Counted from the first letter of the stretch, positions 27,820 to 38,023 are shown. The stretch is 42,967 bases of DNA from Lactiplantibacillus fabifermentans DSM 21115 (GCF_000498955.2 NZ_AYGX02000116.1:1-42967), one strand, 5' to 3'. Program-made: numbers and translations. Notes: generated by a model not told the origin, from the sequence alone.

Positions 27820-27847
27820 ATTTTACCATATCAGAAGCGCTTTTAAA
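27820..27847 (-). promoter_or_regulatory. candidate ftsA promoter
   Basis: On the minus strand TTTAAA (27842-27847) and TAAAAT (27820-27825) are 16 nt apart in the divIB-ftsA gap, about 70 bp before the ftsA start. It would allow ftsAZ to be made above the level of the upstream wall genes. Confidence 0.4.
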
Positions 27848-27869
27848 AAGGGCTCAACCCGGATTTCAG

Positions 27870-28748
27870 CTAATTCTTCGTGTTTTTAAATGAATATGAA
27901 TAAGCCCCAACTTCCAAGTTAATAATTCCCTTCGTTTTCATCTTGGCGACAATTCCGTTATAGTAGGTCATTTTGCTGGCAAACGTTGAAATGGTGGCAT
28001 AAACTTCGTTGCCATCATTCATGTACAAATGTACACGTTCTGGGTTAGCTTTATTTGGCGCATACCGAATTTCGGAAATGTTGTGTTTGACTGCTGAAGG
28101 TAATTTGGCGTATTGCGCAATCATCTTTTGCAAGCGCGCCCCGCTTTTGAAATTATTATAAATCGGATAACCACCACCAGGTTGCGAATAAGTCGTGCTC
28201 AAAATGCGACCGTTTTCTAAAACCCGTTGATAATGACTGCCAGTGACTAAATAACCAGCAATCCGAATTTCGTTAACTTTTACTTTGATTTGGTTGTAAC
28301 CAACCAACTTGGTACTAACTTTACCGACTTGCGGATTAGCTTTAAGAGCCGCCTTGCTCGTCGCCGTATCATGCCCAATAACTGCCCAGACGGAAACGCC
28401 TGGCTTGATATTGGTCGCGTGTTCGACTTGTTTGGTCGTCAACTTTTCAGTTCCACTAATCGTCACTTTTTGAATGTGACTGTAAGGCGAAATGAAGTAA
28501 CCCGCAATGATGATTCCCATTAAAAACAGGCCGATTAATAAGGCGGCCCGTTTGGTAACTAACTTCCGGCGTTGCGTTTTGAGCTTCGGCAACTTATCGC
28601 CAATGCGAATCCGCTTGCCCGACCACTTAAAATGACGTTTTTCCTCATCCGCGTGATTAGCCGCCGCTTCACGTTGATAGCGTTCCCAAGGGGTTAGTTG
28701 GTCAAGCCGTTTCTTTTCATTTTTCGGCTTGCGTTTAAAAATGGCCAT
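27870..28748 (-). CDS. divIB: cell division protein DivIB/FtsQ
   Basis: A bitopic membrane protein of the septal FtsL-DivIC-DivIB complex. 292 residues: a basic cytosolic segment (about 1-60), one membrane helix (about 61-82, [18 protein letters not shown]), then a POTRA (FtsQ) domain ([13 protein letters not shown] onward) and the FtsQ/DivIB beta domain. The ATG at 28748 has AAGGGG 8 nt upstream; a TTG at 28766 would overlap that site and is rejected. It follows murG by 30 bp. Confidence 0.93.
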   Translation of the reverse strand: MAIFKRKPKNEKKRLDQLTPWERYQREAAANHADEEKRHFKWSGKRIRIGDKLPKLKTQRRKLVTKRAALLIGLFLMGIIIAGYFISPYSHIQKVTISGTEKLTTKQVEHATNIKPGVSVWAVIGHDTATSKAALKANPQVGKVSTKLVGYNQIKVKVNEIRIAGYLVTGSHYQRVLENGRILSTTYSQPGGGYPIYNNFKSGARLQKMIAQYAKLPSAVKHNISEIRYAPNKANPERVHLYMNDGNEVYATISTFASKMTYYNGIVAKMKTKGIINLEVGAYSYSFKNTKN

Positions 28749-28778
28749 CGCACCGACCCCTTTCAAGCTAGCATTAGC

Positions 28779-29873
28779 TTAGCGATTGATTGCCGTTTCT
28801 AAGACTTGTAACAATTGATCAGCCGCATCGGGCATCCCCAGCTTTTTAGCGTTAGCGGCCATCTTTTGACGACCAGTTTCATCAAGCATCAAGCTGTCGA
28901 CCGCGTGCAATAAGCTCGTGGCATTCAAATCAGCTTCTTTGACTAATTCGGCCGCCCCGGCGTCCACTAAACTTTGGGCATTCTTCGTCTGATGGTCATT
29001 AGTGACATACGGACTGGGCACTAAAATCGACGGAATACCGAGCGCGGTAATTTCGGCGATACTAGTAGCCCCGGCCCGTCCAAGAATCGCGGCAATCTCC
29101 GGTAAAATCGCCGGCATATTTTTGATGTACGGTTCGATTTTAACATTCGGGGCTAGCGCTGTCTGGGCCAGACCATTCATAATTTTGTTGTAATGGACTT
29201 GGCCGGTCACGAATAAGGTCTGATAGTCGCGTTGATTTAATTCCGGAATCGCCGCCGCGGTCGCTTCATTGATGCGCGCGGCTCCCCGGCTCCCACCAAA
29301 GATTAAGACTGTTGGCACATCATCTTTAAGGCCTAATGCTTGTAAAGCCGCCGTTTTTTGAATGTTTGCCACCTGTTGGGCGCGGGGGTTCCCCGTCATC
29401 ACAACTTTCTTTTCAGGAAATTGTGAGCGCGCACTTTCAAACGAAATCGCAATCTTGTCGACGAAGTGGCTCAAAAACTTGTTTGTTACCCCAACGACCG
29501 AATTCTGTTCGTGGATCACCGTGGGAATGTGCATCTGGCTAGCCGCAAACACGACCGCCCCACTCACATAACCCCCGGTACCCACGACAACGTCTGGCTT
29601 GAACTCTTTAATATATTTGCGCGCCGTCACGACACTCTTTAAAAACAGCCAAACCGTTTTAAAGTTTTGCGGTGACAATGAGCGCTTGAAACCTTGAATC
29701 TTGATGGTTTTAAAATCGATGCCCCGTTCGGGAACGATGCGACTTTCAAGGCCGCGATGCGTCCCAACATAGAGGACTTCAGCATGCTTGTCATGCGCTT
29801 TTAACGCATCGATTAAGGCTAAGGCTGGATAAATGTGACCACCCGTACCACCGCCTGATATCATTAGTCGCAT
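28779..29873 (-). CDS. murG: UDP-GlcNAc:lipid I N-acetylglucosaminyltransferase
   Basis: Adds GlcNAc to lipid I, giving lipid II at the inner face of the membrane. 364 residues, a GT-B fold with the glycine-rich [14 protein letters not shown] (7-20) and the donor-site region [13 protein letters not shown] and [10 protein letters not shown]. The ATG shares one base with the murD stop codon (TAATG), so translation is probably coupled. Confidence 0.96.
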   Translation of the reverse strand: MRLMISGGGTGGHIYPALALIDALKAHDKHAEVLYVGTHRGLESRIVPERGIDFKTIKIQGFKRSLSPQNFKTVWLFLKSVVTARKYIKEFKPDVVVGTGGYVSGAVVFAASQMHIPTVIHEQNSVVGVTNKFLSHFVDKIAISFESARSQFPEKKVVMTGNPRAQQVANIQKTAALQALGLKDDVPTVLIFGGSRGAARINEATAAAIPELNQRDYQTLFVTGQVHYNKIMNGLAQTALAPNVKIEPYIKNMPAILPEIAAILGRAGATSIAEITALGIPSILVPSPYVTNDHQTKNAQSLVDAGAAELVKEADLNATSLLHAVDSLMLDETGRQKMAANAKKLGMPDAADQLLQVLETAINR

Positions 29874-31252
29874 TAATTTTCTTCCGCCTTTCCAGTTAAT
29901 TTTTCAATTGCTTTAATATAACGATCACCACGAACTTCGAAGTTCGGGTATTGGTCCCAGCTGGCACAGGCCGGTGACAACATGATGATGTCACCCGGTT
30001 GGCTTTGTTGCCAAGCTAATGGCACCGCGGTTTCACAATTTTCAGTGAACTCGATATCGTCAATGCCAGCTAGCTTGCCAGCATCGGCGACTTTTTGCGC
30101 CGTTTCACCGAAAACAATCAAGGTTTTAACATGATCTTTTAAGGCCGGTGCTAATTTTTCAAAAGTATTGCCACGATCCAAACCACCTGCTAACAATACG
30201 ACCGGTTGATCAAAGCCGCGTAAGGCCATTTCGGTCGAAACTAAGTTTGTCGCCTTGGAGTCGTTATAAAATTGGCGGCCTTCGTAAGTTTCCACGTATT
30301 GTGTCCGATGACGGACCCCGGAAAACGTCTTTAATACTTGGACGATACCCGCAGTCGCAACGCCTTGGAGTTTAGCCACGACAATGGCGGCCAGTGCATT
30401 TTCAACGTTGTGGTCACCCGGAATTTTGATGTTCTTGGCCGCCATAATGTATTCATCTTGGAAGTACAACTTGCCGTCAACTTCATAAGCACCGGCCTTA
30501 GTTTTAGCTTGCCGCGAAAATGGCACGACTTGGGCTGGCGATTGTTTAGCCAAATTTTGCCATTCATCACTATCCCAATTGATGACAAAATAATCATCCG
30601 GCGTTTGATTCATCGTAATGCGCATCTTAGCCTTAATGTAATTTTCACGCGAACCGTGATAGTCCAAATGGGTCGAGTAAATATTCGTAATAACGGCAAT
30701 GTGGGGATGGAGCGTTTTAATCCCACATAACATAAAGCTCGATAATTCGGTCACCATCGTGTCATCGGCGGTCGCTTTTTGGGCCACGGCCGATGCCGGC
30801 ACGCCGATGTTACCGGCCACATATGCTTTACCGGCGGCAGTGCGTTGGTTCAACATCGCCGTAATTAAAGTCGTCGTGGTCGTCTTCCCATTGGTCCCGG
30901 TAACCCCGATGAGTTCGCCTTCCAGAATTTGTGAGGCGAGTTCCACTTCCGTAATGACCGGAATGTTTTTTTCAATGGCGCCCGCCACGATTGGATTGGT
31001 GTATGGAATGCCGGGATTTTTGACCACAACTTTGAAGTCTTCATCTAAAAGTGAAAGTGGATGACCCCCAGTGATAACTTTGATGCCATCATTTAACAAT
31101 TCTTGGGCATCCGGATTTTCATCAAAATCCTTTTTATCGTTAACGGTCACAAAGGCCCCCAATTTATGGAGTAAGCGTGCGGCATTCATCCCGCTCTTTG
31201 CCAAACCTAATACTAATACTTTTTGGTTGCGATACTGTTCAACCGACTTCAT
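29873..31252 (-). CDS. murD: UDP-N-acetylmuramoyl-L-alanine:D-glutamate ligase
   Basis: Adds D-Glu to UDP-MurNAc-L-Ala in the cytosol. 459 residues: Rossmann-like N-terminus ([15 protein letters not shown]), P-loop [12 protein letters not shown] (116-127), central ligase motifs ending in [22 protein letters not shown] and the C-terminal domain with LLAGGLDRG. The ATG lies 131 bp after mraY, a gap that holds overlapping hairpins. Confidence 0.96.
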   Translation of the reverse strand: MKSVEQYRNQKVLVLGLAKSGMNAARLLHKLGAFVTVNDKKDFDENPDAQELLNDGIKVITGGHPLSLLDEDFKVVVKNPGIPYTNPIVAGAIEKNIPVITEVELASQILEGELIGVTGTNGKTTTTTLITAMLNQRTAAGKAYVAGNIGVPASAVAQKATADDTMVTELSSFMLCGIKTLHPHIAVITNIYSTHLDYHGSRENYIKAKMRITMNQTPDDYFVINWDSDEWQNLAKQSPAQVVPFSRQAKTKAGAYEVDGKLYFQDEYIMAAKNIKIPGDHNVENALAAIVVAKLQGVATAGIVQVLKTFSGVRHRTQYVETYEGRQFYNDSKATNLVSTEMALRGFDQPVVLLAGGLDRGNTFEKLAPALKDHVKTLIVFGETAQKVADAGKLAGIDDIEFTENCETAVPLAWQQSQPGDIIMLSPACASWDQYPNFEVRGDRYIKAIEKLTGKAEEN

Positions 31253-31304
31253 ATACCAAGATCTCCCTAAATTTATTTGTCATTAATTTGTTTGTTTAAA
31301 TAAG

Positions 31305-31377
31305 TTAGTTGTTAACTTGCCGCCTACCGGTTCGCAACTGCCAACCAGCAGGCGGCAACCTACTACTAAGGTTGCCG
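31305..31377 (-). other. mutually exclusive hairpins between mraY and murD
   Basis: Hairpin II pairs 31353-31360 with 31370-31377 (CGGCAACC/GGTTGCCG). Hairpin I pairs TTGCCGCCT (31317-31325) with AGGCGGCAA (31350-31358). They share the bases 31353-31358, so only one can form at a time. A third small stem AAGTTA/TAACTT overlaps the far arm of hairpin I. No strong U tract follows. Confidence 0.65.
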
Positions 31378-31382
31378 TTTAA

Positions 31383-32348
31383 CTAAATAATGGTCGCAAC
31401 GCTAATCGCAGCTGCGACTAGTCCGACCGTCCAAAAGACGATATCAATTTTCCATTCACTCCAGCCCTTCATTTCGAAGTGATGGTGAATCGGACTCATT
31501 AAGAAGATCCGTTTCCCCGTTAACTTGAACGAAGCGACTTGTAAAATAACGGAAGCTGTTTCGATGACAAAGATAATCCCAATCAACAATAACGATAATT
31601 CATGATGGACCAAGATGGACACTGCGGCTAAGGCGCCCCCTAAAGCTAAGGAACCCATGTCGCCCATGAAAATTTTTGCTGGTTTATGGTTAAAAACGAA
31701 GAATCCAAGTAATGAGCCAACTACGGCCACACAGAACAATGCCACATCGGTTTGATGTTGGTGCAACGCGATAATGGCATAAGCCCCAAACGCAATCGTC
31801 GCTTGACCGGCGACTAATCCGTCCAACCCATCGGTCAAGTTGACCGCGTTGGAGAACCCGACTAGCCAAATAATGACAAAGACCATGTACCAAATTCCCA
31901 TCGTCCAATCACCAAATCCAGGCATGTGTATGCCCATTGGTAACTTTTCGTGTTGGTAAACGACGGTCAAAATGATGGCACCGACAATTTGGCCAAGTAG
32001 CTTTTGCCAAGCCTTCAAGCCTTCATTTTGCTTCCGCCATAACTTGATACTGTCATCCCAGAAGCCCAGCGCCCCGTATAACACGAGGATAAACATCAAA
32101 ATCCAAGTCGTTGGCCGCAATTGGCCTTGCCATAATCCGACCCAAATCGTCGTGACCAAGATCGCGATAATGAATAGTAACCCACCCATTGTCGGCGTCC
32201 CGGACTTTTTCTCATGCCAAGACGGGCCTTCTTCACGAATCATTTGCCCTTCTTTGCGGGCGCGGAAATACCGAATCAAGGACGGCATTAACGCAAAGAC
32301 AATGATAAACCCACTGACTAAAGTGGCGATCCATTCTAATAAACTCAC
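31383..32348 (-). CDS. mraY: phospho-MurNAc-pentapeptide translocase
   Basis: Transfers phospho-MurNAc-pentapeptide to undecaprenyl phosphate, forming lipid I. 321 residues with about ten membrane helices. Catalytic and Mg-binding landmarks are the Asp pair in GFWDDSIKL (Asp98, Asp99), [12 protein letters not shown] (167-178), [11 protein letters not shown] and the PIHHHFE motif near 290. The start is GTG at 32348 with GGAG 7 nt upstream, 24 bp after pbp2B. Confidence 0.96.
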   Translation of the reverse strand: MSLLEWIATLVSGFIIVFALMPSLIRYFRARKEGQMIREEGPSWHEKKSGTPTMGGLLFIIAILVTTIWVGLWQGQLRPTTWILMFILVLYGALGFWDDSIKLWRKQNEGLKAWQKLLGQIVGAIILTVVYQHEKLPMGIHMPGFGDWTMGIWYMVFVIIWLVGFSNAVNLTDGLDGLVAGQATIAFGAYAIIALHQHQTDVALFCVAVVGSLLGFFVFNHKPAKIFMGDMGSLALGGALAAVSILVHHELSLLLIGIIFVIETASVILQVASFKLTGKRIFLMSPIHHHFEMKGWSEWKIDIVFWTVGLVAAAISVATII

Positions 32349-32372
32349 AACAATTCTCCATTCTAAAACTAG

Positions 32373-34514
32373 TTATTTCAAGGTGACACTTAACGCTTGT
32401 TTTGATTCAATCGGATTACCTGCCGAGATACTTTGAGCACTCACGTACCCAGTCCCACTGGTGGTCAATTTTACACCTGTCAAATCAGCAAAATCAGCAA
32501 CTTCACTAGCTGACCAACCGGATAAGTTCGGCATGTACATTTGACCATTAGTCACTAAGATGACCCGTTGCTTGCTCGTCAAGACGGTCCCCGATGAGAC
32601 GGACTGCTTAACGATTCGCGAGCCTTTACCCACGACAATTGGCGTAACGCCAATCTTTTTCGCCTTAGCTTCGGCAGTCTTAGTACTTTGACCAGTCAAA
32701 TCTTGCATCTTGATGGTCGTCGTCTTCGTTTCACTAGCCTTTTGTTCATCTAGTGCCCGGCGCATGACCGGCTTGAAAATTTCCGCCATATCTTCTGACG
32801 CGGACGTCCCATTTAAGGTCGGTTGCTTCATCGTGATATACAAGATGTATTTTGGATTTTTAGCCGGCGCCATCCCAACCACGGAGTACAAGTACGAGTT
32901 ATCACCCGTTTCGTAAGTACTCCCATTGCTGACTTGGGCGGTCCCGGTCTTAGCGGCAATGCGGTAACCATCAATCTTAAACGCTGAACCGGTCCCATAA
33001 GATTTATAAACAACGTCTTGCATGTGGTCCAAAACGGAACTCGCCGTTTTCGACGTTACCGGGGTGCCAACGACCTTCGTTTTGGCCTTGTAAACGGTTT
33101 TGTGCGTATTCGGATTAGTAATCTTTGAAACAAAATATGGCTGTAACATCTTACCATTATTTGCAATCGCCGTGAAGCCACGCAACATTTGCATGGCCGT
33201 GACTTGAATCCCTTGACCAAACGCCGTATCGGCCTGTTCAATCGGGTAAGTAAACTGGATTGAACCAGTCTGCTCATCTTGTAGGCCACTATTCGTACTC
33301 GTCCGCAACCCAAATTTCTTAATGTAATGGAGCCATGTTTTAGCCCCCATCGTTTGTTCCAAGTGCGCCATGGCAACGTTACTTGATAGGGCAAACCCCT
33401 TGGCATAGGTGATATTACCCCAACCACTGGTATTCCAATCCGGCACCGTCTTGCCATCAATTTTGTAAGTCCCACTGGCGACGGTCGTGTTGGCATTGTA
33501 ATTACCACTATTAATCGCGGCCGCCATCGTGAAGACTTTCATGGTCGAACCGGGTTCATAAGTGTCTTCGACGAGCAAGTTACGCCACATCTTCGACAGT
33601 CCACTCTTAGTTTGTGCGTTGAAAGTCGGTCGTTGACTCGTGGCTAAAATGGCTCCAGTTTTGGCGTTCATCAAGGTCGCCGTCATCGACTTGGCATTGA
33701 CTTGTGACTGAACTTCGGACATTTTCGTTTCGAGCAACGTTTGCAACTTCGTATCAATCGTCGTATAAACGTTGTTCCCGTTTTTGACCTGCTTGCCAGT
33801 ATCGGTCTTACCTTGGTACCCGCTCGTCGTGACCGTCTTACGGCCATCGGTCCCCGACAACACTTTGTTGTAAGCTAATTCAATGCCCATCGCGCCATTT
33901 AACCGGGTTTGATCACTACCACTCACATTTTTACTGTTTGTCAAACCAACCAGTTGTGACGCAAAGACGCCGTTAGGATACAAACGGGCTTCCGACTCAA
34001 TAAAATGCAACCCACTGACGTTTTGGGCGTCAATTTTCTTTTTAGTCGTTAGCGAAATGTTTTTCCCGGCCGTCCCAAATTCAATTTGGAATTTACCAGT
34101 CCCTTTTTGCAAAGTCGCTAACGCTTTTTTATAACTAATTGGCAAATACTTCGATAGTACTTTGGCGGCCTGCACATTATTTTTGACATACAAGGCCTTA
34201 CCACTCGCGCTCTTTTGATTTTTCGCCATAATGGCGTACAACGTATACGTACTAGTATCTTCAGCGATAGCATCGCCATTAGCCGTATAGATGGTTCCGC
34301 GTTTAGCGGTGATGGTTTGATCATCGGTATAGAGCTTTTTGGTCGCCGCCGCCAGGTTAACCCCGTTGACACGGCGACCAATCGCGATATACGAAAAACG
34401 AATGACCAAAACGCCAAAAATCAGAATCGCGATAAAAAATAGCCATTGGCCAAAGACTTTACGATTTTCTTTTGGTGACCGTTTCGAATTCATTCGTTGT
34501 TTGTTGTCATTCAT
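32373..34514 (-). CDS. pbp2B: septal class B penicillin-binding protein with PASTA domains
   Basis: D,D-transpeptidase for septal peptidoglycan. 713 residues: cytosolic basic tail, one membrane helix (about 24-46), dimerisation domain (about 60-230), transpeptidase domain with the SxxK motif at Ser323-Lys326 (PGSTMK), SSN at 377-379 and KTG at 522-524, then two PASTA domains (about 600-655 and 658-713). The PASTA pair is like PBP2x of streptococci. The ATG overlaps the ftsL stop as ATGA, which indicates coupled translation. Confidence 0.94.
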   Translation of the reverse strand: MNDNKQRMNSKRSPKENRKVFGQWLFFIAILIFGVLVIRFSYIAIGRRVNGVNLAAATKKLYTDDQTITAKRGTIYTANGDAIAEDTSTYTLYAIMAKNQKSASGKALYVKNNVQAAKVLSKYLPISYKKALATLQKGTGKFQIEFGTAGKNISLTTKKKIDAQNVSGLHFIESEARLYPNGVFASQLVGLTNSKNVSGSDQTRLNGAMGIELAYNKVLSGTDGRKTVTTSGYQGKTDTGKQVKNGNNVYTTIDTKLQTLLETKMSEVQSQVNAKSMTATLMNAKTGAILATSQRPTFNAQTKSGLSKMWRNLLVEDTYEPGSTMKVFTMAAAINSGNYNANTTVASGTYKIDGKTVPDWNTSGWGNITYAKGFALSSNVAMAHLEQTMGAKTWLHYIKKFGLRTSTNSGLQDEQTGSIQFTYPIEQADTAFGQGIQVTAMQMLRGFTAIANNGKMLQPYFVSKITNPNTHKTVYKAKTKVVGTPVTSKTASSVLDHMQDVVYKSYGTGSAFKIDGYRIAAKTGTAQVSNGSTYETGDNSYLYSVVGMAPAKNPKYILYITMKQPTLNGTSASEDMAEIFKPVMRRALDEQKASETKTTTIKMQDLTGQSTKTAEAKAKKIGVTPIVVGKGSRIVKQSVSSGTVLTSKQRVILVTNGQMYMPNLSGWSASEVADFADLTGVKLTTSGTGYVSAQSISAGNPIESKQALSVTLK

Positions 34515-34894
34515 TTGTAAACATTCCTTATATTACCGTTGTTGAGCGATAGACCGTACTGCTTAGCAATTTTGTTTAAGCGGGTCCGGCTCGAAAGTTC
34601 ACTAATTTGTTGGGCCGCCGAAGTATTACTTGCTTGTACTTTGGTGACTTTGTTTTGCACACTGCTCAATTTGCTTTGCGAATTGCTGACGGCAATATTC
34701 GTTGACACGAGTAAAATTGCCAATCCGAAGACGACGAGACTAAAACCCACACACAAGACCTTTTCAAAACTCGAAAATGGTACCCGTTGCGTCTTGATAG
34801 CGGGATTCGGGGATACGACATTTTTATGTACCGGGTTGGTCGTAGCACCGGGGGTTTCGCGTGGCAGCTCCCGTGCCAATCCATTTTGGGCCAT
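34511..34894 (-). CDS. ftsL: cell division protein FtsL
   Basis: A bitopic septal protein that pairs with DivIC through a coiled coil and activates the septal synthase. 127 residues: a cytosolic tail of about 45, one membrane helix (about 47-66, VLCVGFSLVVFGLAILLVST), then a short extracellular coiled coil (SQSKLSSVQNKVTKVQA) ending in a conserved hydrophilic region. The ATG follows AAAGGAG by 9 nt. Confidence 0.92.
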   Translation of the reverse strand: MAQNGLARELPRETPGATTNPVHKNVVSPNPAIKTQRVPFSSFEKVLCVGFSLVVFGLAILLVSTNIAVSNSQSKLSSVQNKVTKVQASNTSAAQQISELSSRTRLNKIAKQYGLSLNNGNIRNVYK

Positions 34895-34925
34895 TTTAAA
34901 TCACTCCTTTAAATTTGTGTAAACG

Positions 34926-35876
34926 CTACTTATTGATTCGTTCGATGACGCGCAGTTTAGCACTACGCGCGCGCCGGTTAGCCGCAACTTCGTCATCACT
35001 TGGAAGAATCGGTTTGCGATTAACTAACCGGTAATCAGGTTGCATTTCCGCCGGAATCACTGGTAACCCCGGTGGTAACTCTGGCAAATCACTGTGTTCT
35101 TTAAAGATGGTCTTCACGAGCCGATCTTCTAATGATTGGAACGTAATGACACTGACGCGCCCCGGCACGCCAATCAGGTCAACCGCTTGCTCTAACGACG
35201 TTTCCAATACGCCAAGCTCGTTATTGACCGCGATACGAATCGCCTGAAAGACCCGTTTGGCCGGATGACCACCCGTACGACGGGCGCGGGCCGGAATGGC
35301 CTCTTTAATGATGTCAACGAGCTGGCCAGTCGTTTCGATGGGGGCGTGTTCCCGCTCCCGTTCAATCGCCCGCGCCACTTGTTTAGAGAACTTTTCTTCG
35401 CCATAGCGATAAAAAATTCGGACTAAGTCGGTATACGGCCAATCATTGACCACTGTTTGGGCCGTCAACGGAGCACTTTGATCCATGCGCATATCTAGTG
35501 GCGCATCGTGTTGATATGAAAAGCCCCGCTCGGCATTGTCAAATTGCGGTGACGAAACGCCTAAGTCATAGACGATACCATCAACTGACAGGATACCGCG
35601 ATCCGCTAATTCCGCCTTTAAGTTGGCAAAATTGCTTTTGATGAAGGTCAATTGCCCACTAGCAACATATTCCGCCAGATTTTCCTGATTATAATCAATC
35701 GCCGTCTGGTCTTGGTCAAAACTAAACAAATGACCATCGGGACCAAGTTGTTTCAAAATTTCACGCGAGTGGCCCCCGCCACCTAACGTACAATCCACGT
35801 AGACGCCCGCCGGTTTAATGGCTAAAGCGGCCACCGCTTCGTGTAGTAAAACCGTTGTATGTTCAAATTCTGCCAC
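34926..35876 (-). CDS. rsmH: 16S rRNA (cytosine(1402)-N4)-methyltransferase
   Basis: Methylates C1402 of 16S rRNA in the P-site using SAM. 316 residues. N-terminal [10 protein letters not shown], the SAM motif [11 protein letters not shown] (about 28-38) and LGVSSPQFD are the family's signatures; [12 protein letters not shown] and [12 protein letters not shown] lie in the C-terminal half. The start is GTG at 35876, about 7 nt after GGGGG, 30 bp downstream of mraZ. Confidence 0.95.
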   Translation of the reverse strand: MAEFEHTTVLLHEAVAALAIKPAGVYVDCTLGGGGHSREILKQLGPDGHLFSFDQDQTAIDYNQENLAEYVASGQLTFIKSNFANLKAELADRGILSVDGIVYDLGVSSPQFDNAERGFSYQHDAPLDMRMDQSAPLTAQTVVNDWPYTDLVRIFYRYGEEKFSKQVARAIEREREHAPIETTGQLVDIIKEAIPARARRTGGHPAKRVFQAIRIAVNNELGVLETSLEQAVDLIGVPGRVSVITFQSLEDRLVKTIFKEHSDLPELPPGLPVIPAEMQPDYRLVNRKPILPSDDEVAANRRARSAKLRVIERINK

Positions 35877-35906
35877 GTCCGGGCCCCCTTCCTAAAATTC
35901 ACTAGT

Positions 35907-36344
35907 TTAAAAATCAATCAAATTTTCAGCTAAATCGTCAAAGTTTTCAGCGGTTTCCGTTTCAAAGGCCTGCCACTTTTCGGCACTCCAAATTTCGAAT
36001 CGGTCGGAAACCCCAACAATCACGCATTGTTTCGCTAATTTGGCATATTGCCGCAAGGTACTCGGAATCATCATGCGGCCTTGTTTGTCTAATTCACATT
36101 CAGCTGCTGCTGAATAGAAGAACCGGACAAAGGCCCGGGCATCTTTTTTAGTTAACGGCAAGTTGTCTAATTGGTCTTGTAACGTGCTCCAGCGGGCTTC
36201 CGGATAGCCAAAAATACAGCCATCCATCCCCCGAGTAATTACAAAATGATCCCCAAGTAACTCGCGAAACTTGGCGGGGATGATTAAACGACCCTTGGCA
36301 TCCAAGGCGTGTTCAAATTCTCCGAAAAACATCTTGGATGGCAT
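35907..36344 (-). CDS. mraZ: transcriptional regulator MraZ
   Basis: An AbrB-like DNA-binding protein that binds repeats at the head of the dcw cluster. 145 residues with two SpoVT/AbrB-type halves: [20 protein letters not shown] near the start and [17 protein letters not shown] in the second half. The start used is ATG at 36344; an ATG at 36332 (MFFGEF) would match the usual family N-terminus but has no binding site. Candidate operator repeats lie 37-66 bp upstream of the start. Confidence 0.94.
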   Translation of the reverse strand: MPSKMFFGEFEHALDAKGRLIIPAKFRELLGDHFVITRGMDGCIFGYPEARWSTLQDQLDNLPLTKKDARAFVRFFYSAAAECELDKQGRMMIPSTLRQYAKLAKQCVIVGVSDRFEIWSAEKWQAFETETAENFDDLAENLIDF

Positions 36345-36380
36345 CGTTTACTCAACCCCTTTCATTAAACATAATTAAGT

Positions 36381-36410
36381 CTACCACACCCCCCCACTTC
36401 CTACCACACC
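36381..36410 (-). promoter_or_regulatory. mraZ: candidate MraZ operator: three GTGG boxes at 10-bp pitch
   Basis: On the minus strand the 10-bp units read GGTGTGGTAG, GAAGTGGGGG and GGTGTGGTAG, so NGTGG recurs at exactly 10-bp spacing. The first and third units are identical. MraZ is known to bind short G-rich direct repeats spaced by one helical turn in front of its own gene. A clear -10/-35 pair could not be picked out around them. Confidence 0.7.
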
Positions 36411-36445
36411 GTTTTGTTACTTTTCCGAATTGTTAACAAAATGTC

Positions 36446-36487
36446 AAAAAAGTCCCCACCTAATCACGTTTCGTTAGGTGGGGACTT
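36446..36487 (-). terminator. terminator after the DUF3397 gene
   Basis: A perfect 14-bp stem (arms 36450-36463 and 36474-36487) with a 10-nt loop is followed on the minus strand by TTTTTT. It separates the DUF3397 gene from mraZ, so dcw transcription must largely start again at mraZ. Confidence 0.9.
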
Positions 36488-36516
36488 GTGGGGCTTATTT
36501 TTTATTATCAGCGGAC

Positions 36517-36879
36517 TTAACTTATTAAAGCTAACCCTAAGGCGGCGACGTAAACGACGATGGTCACTAAATCGCACAGCCGCCAATATAGCTTAAAGAA
36601 GCGCCAATATAAGATTTCACCACGTTGAATGACTTCCAACACCGTCAAACCGATGCCAAAAATCATTAGTGAGATGATTTCATAAGGCAACAGTGAACTT
36701 TCCGTTGTTTGTAACGTCAAAAAGTGGGTAAAAATTAGTAATAGTGGGGGCCAAAAATCAAGCACATTGAGCCGACGCGGCCAAAATCGACCTAGTAACC
36801 GCCGTATGACTAGTAAAATGACGGTTACCGCCGCTAATAACGCAATCTGACCGAACCAAGTCGTAAATAGGTCGTGCAT
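36517..36879 (-). CDS. DUF3397 membrane protein
   Basis: A 120-residue integral membrane protein with four hydrophobic segments (about 7-30, 43-55, 64-85 and 97-120). It matches the DUF3397 family, found upstream of mraZ in many Lactobacillales. The function is unknown. The ATG follows GGAGG by about 8 nt. It has a strong promoter upstream and a terminator downstream, so it is a single-gene unit despite its place beside the dcw cluster. Confidence 0.8.
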   Translation of the reverse strand: MHDLFTTWFGQIALLAAVTVILLVIRRLLGRFWPRRLNVLDFWPPLLLIFTHFLTLQTTESSLLPYEIISLMIFGIGLTVLEVIQRGEILYWRFFKLYWRLCDLVTIVVYVAALGLALIS

Positions 36880-36908
36880 TGCAAATTCCTCCAGTTAGTA
36901 TCGCTATT

Positions 36909-36937
36909 ATTATAGGGATTATCGTTAAACTTTTCAA
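36909..36937 (-). promoter_or_regulatory. promoter of the DUF3397 gene
   Basis: On the minus strand TTGAAA (36932-36937) and TATAAT (36909-36914) are exactly 17 nt apart. Its -35 hexamer overlaps that of the divergent corA promoter by five bases. Confidence 0.8.
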
Positions 36938-36959
36938 TTCCCACCGCCAGCCCTATAAT
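36931..36959 (+). promoter_or_regulatory. corA promoter
   Basis: TTTTCA (36931-36936) and TATAAT (36954-36959) are exactly 17 nt apart, with the CorA start codon 32 bp past the -10. Both -10 regions are embedded in an exact 10-bp inverted repeat (36908-36917 and 36951-36960). Confidence 0.75.
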
Positions 36960-36990
36960 AGTTAACAAATTATTAATAAAGGTGGTTCCC

Positions 36991-37947
36991 ATGATACAAT
37001 ATTTTGCCACGGGCGACGACGGCCGTTTAACAACTAGCCCGGCAACCGATCGGCCCTACTGGATCAACGTTGAACGCCCAACAATTGATGAAATCAATCA
37101 GTTAGTTCAACAATTTAACTTGCCACGTGATTATTTAACGGCAATTTTAGATAATGCTGAAATTTCGCGGACCGAACAATTGCAAGTTAGTAGCCCCACC
37201 AAACCCATTTTGATTATCATGCAATTTCCAAAATTAACGACCAGCGACCTGGGCTATTTAGAATATCGCGTTTATCCGTTTGCGTTGATTTTAACCGATG
37301 ACGTGGTTTTAACTGTCAGTAATTACCCGGCTAGTTTTATTCAGGACTTTGTCATGGACCCCGAGTCATCACGTCTCAGCCTTGCTAATCACGAGAATTT
37401 TGTCTTAGCAATTATGTGGTATATCTCACACGCTTACGTGACGGCCCTCGACCACATCAATATCAAAACTGCCACGCTCGAACGCAATTTAAACCGCGCC
37501 ACGCATAACGAACAGATTTTTCGCATCATGGCGTATCAAAAGTCGCTCATTCGCTTCAATGCGGCCCTGGCTCAAAATACCCCGGTCCTCAAAGCCGTCG
37601 AAGCTTCAGCGGCCCATTTTAATGCGCCCGACCATCAAGCTTTGACCGACGACATCATCATTGAAAATCGTCAAGCCGCTGATATGACCAATACGACCAA
37701 TCAAATTTTACAGCAGTACAGTCAAATGGTCAGTTCGGTTATTTCAAACAACTTAAACGACGTGATGAAGGTCTTGACCTCAATTACGTTGATCATGACG
37801 ATTCCGACGATTATTGGTGGCATTTACGGCATGAACGTAAAACTTCCCGGTGCCAGCATCGTGCATGCCTTCAGTTGGATCATGCTGGGCACGATTATTT
37901 TGTGCATCATTACGATCGAATATTTACGGAATCACGATTATTTCTAA
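36991..37947 (+). CDS. corA: CorA-family divalent cation transporter
   Basis: A Mg2+ or related divalent cation channel, 318 residues. A large cytosolic alpha/beta domain (about 1-250) leads to two membrane helices at the C-terminus, with the family's YGMN motif in IYGMNVKLPG at the end of the first. The loop after GMN is short, and the tail ends NHDYF with few basic residues. The ATG at 36991 has AAGGTGG 6 nt upstream; the in-frame GTG at 36982 overlaps it. Confidence 0.9.
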   Translation: MIQYFATGDDGRLTTSPATDRPYWINVERPTIDEINQLVQQFNLPRDYLTAILDNAEISRTEQLQVSSPTKPILIIMQFPKLTTSDLGYLEYRVYPFALILTDDVVLTVSNYPASFIQDFVMDPESSRLSLANHENFVLAIMWYISHAYVTALDHINIKTATLERNLNRATHNEQIFRIMAYQKSLIRFNAALAQNTPVLKAVEASAAHFNAPDHQALTDDIIIENRQAADMTNTTNQILQQYSQMVSSVISNNLNDVMKVLTSITLIMTIPTIIGGIYGMNVKLPGASIVHAFSWIMLGTIILCIITIEYLRNHDYF

Positions 37948-38023
37948 ATCGTGAATTGAAAAAAAGACCATTCCACGTTAAACTAGGAAAGAATTACTAA
38001 AAAGTGTGGTGGCAACGAACCTA

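Noticed and set aside
27826-27841. cre (CcpA) site around AGAAGCGCTTTT upstream of ftsA
   Set aside because: The centre fits but the outer TG and CA bases of the cre consensus are missing.
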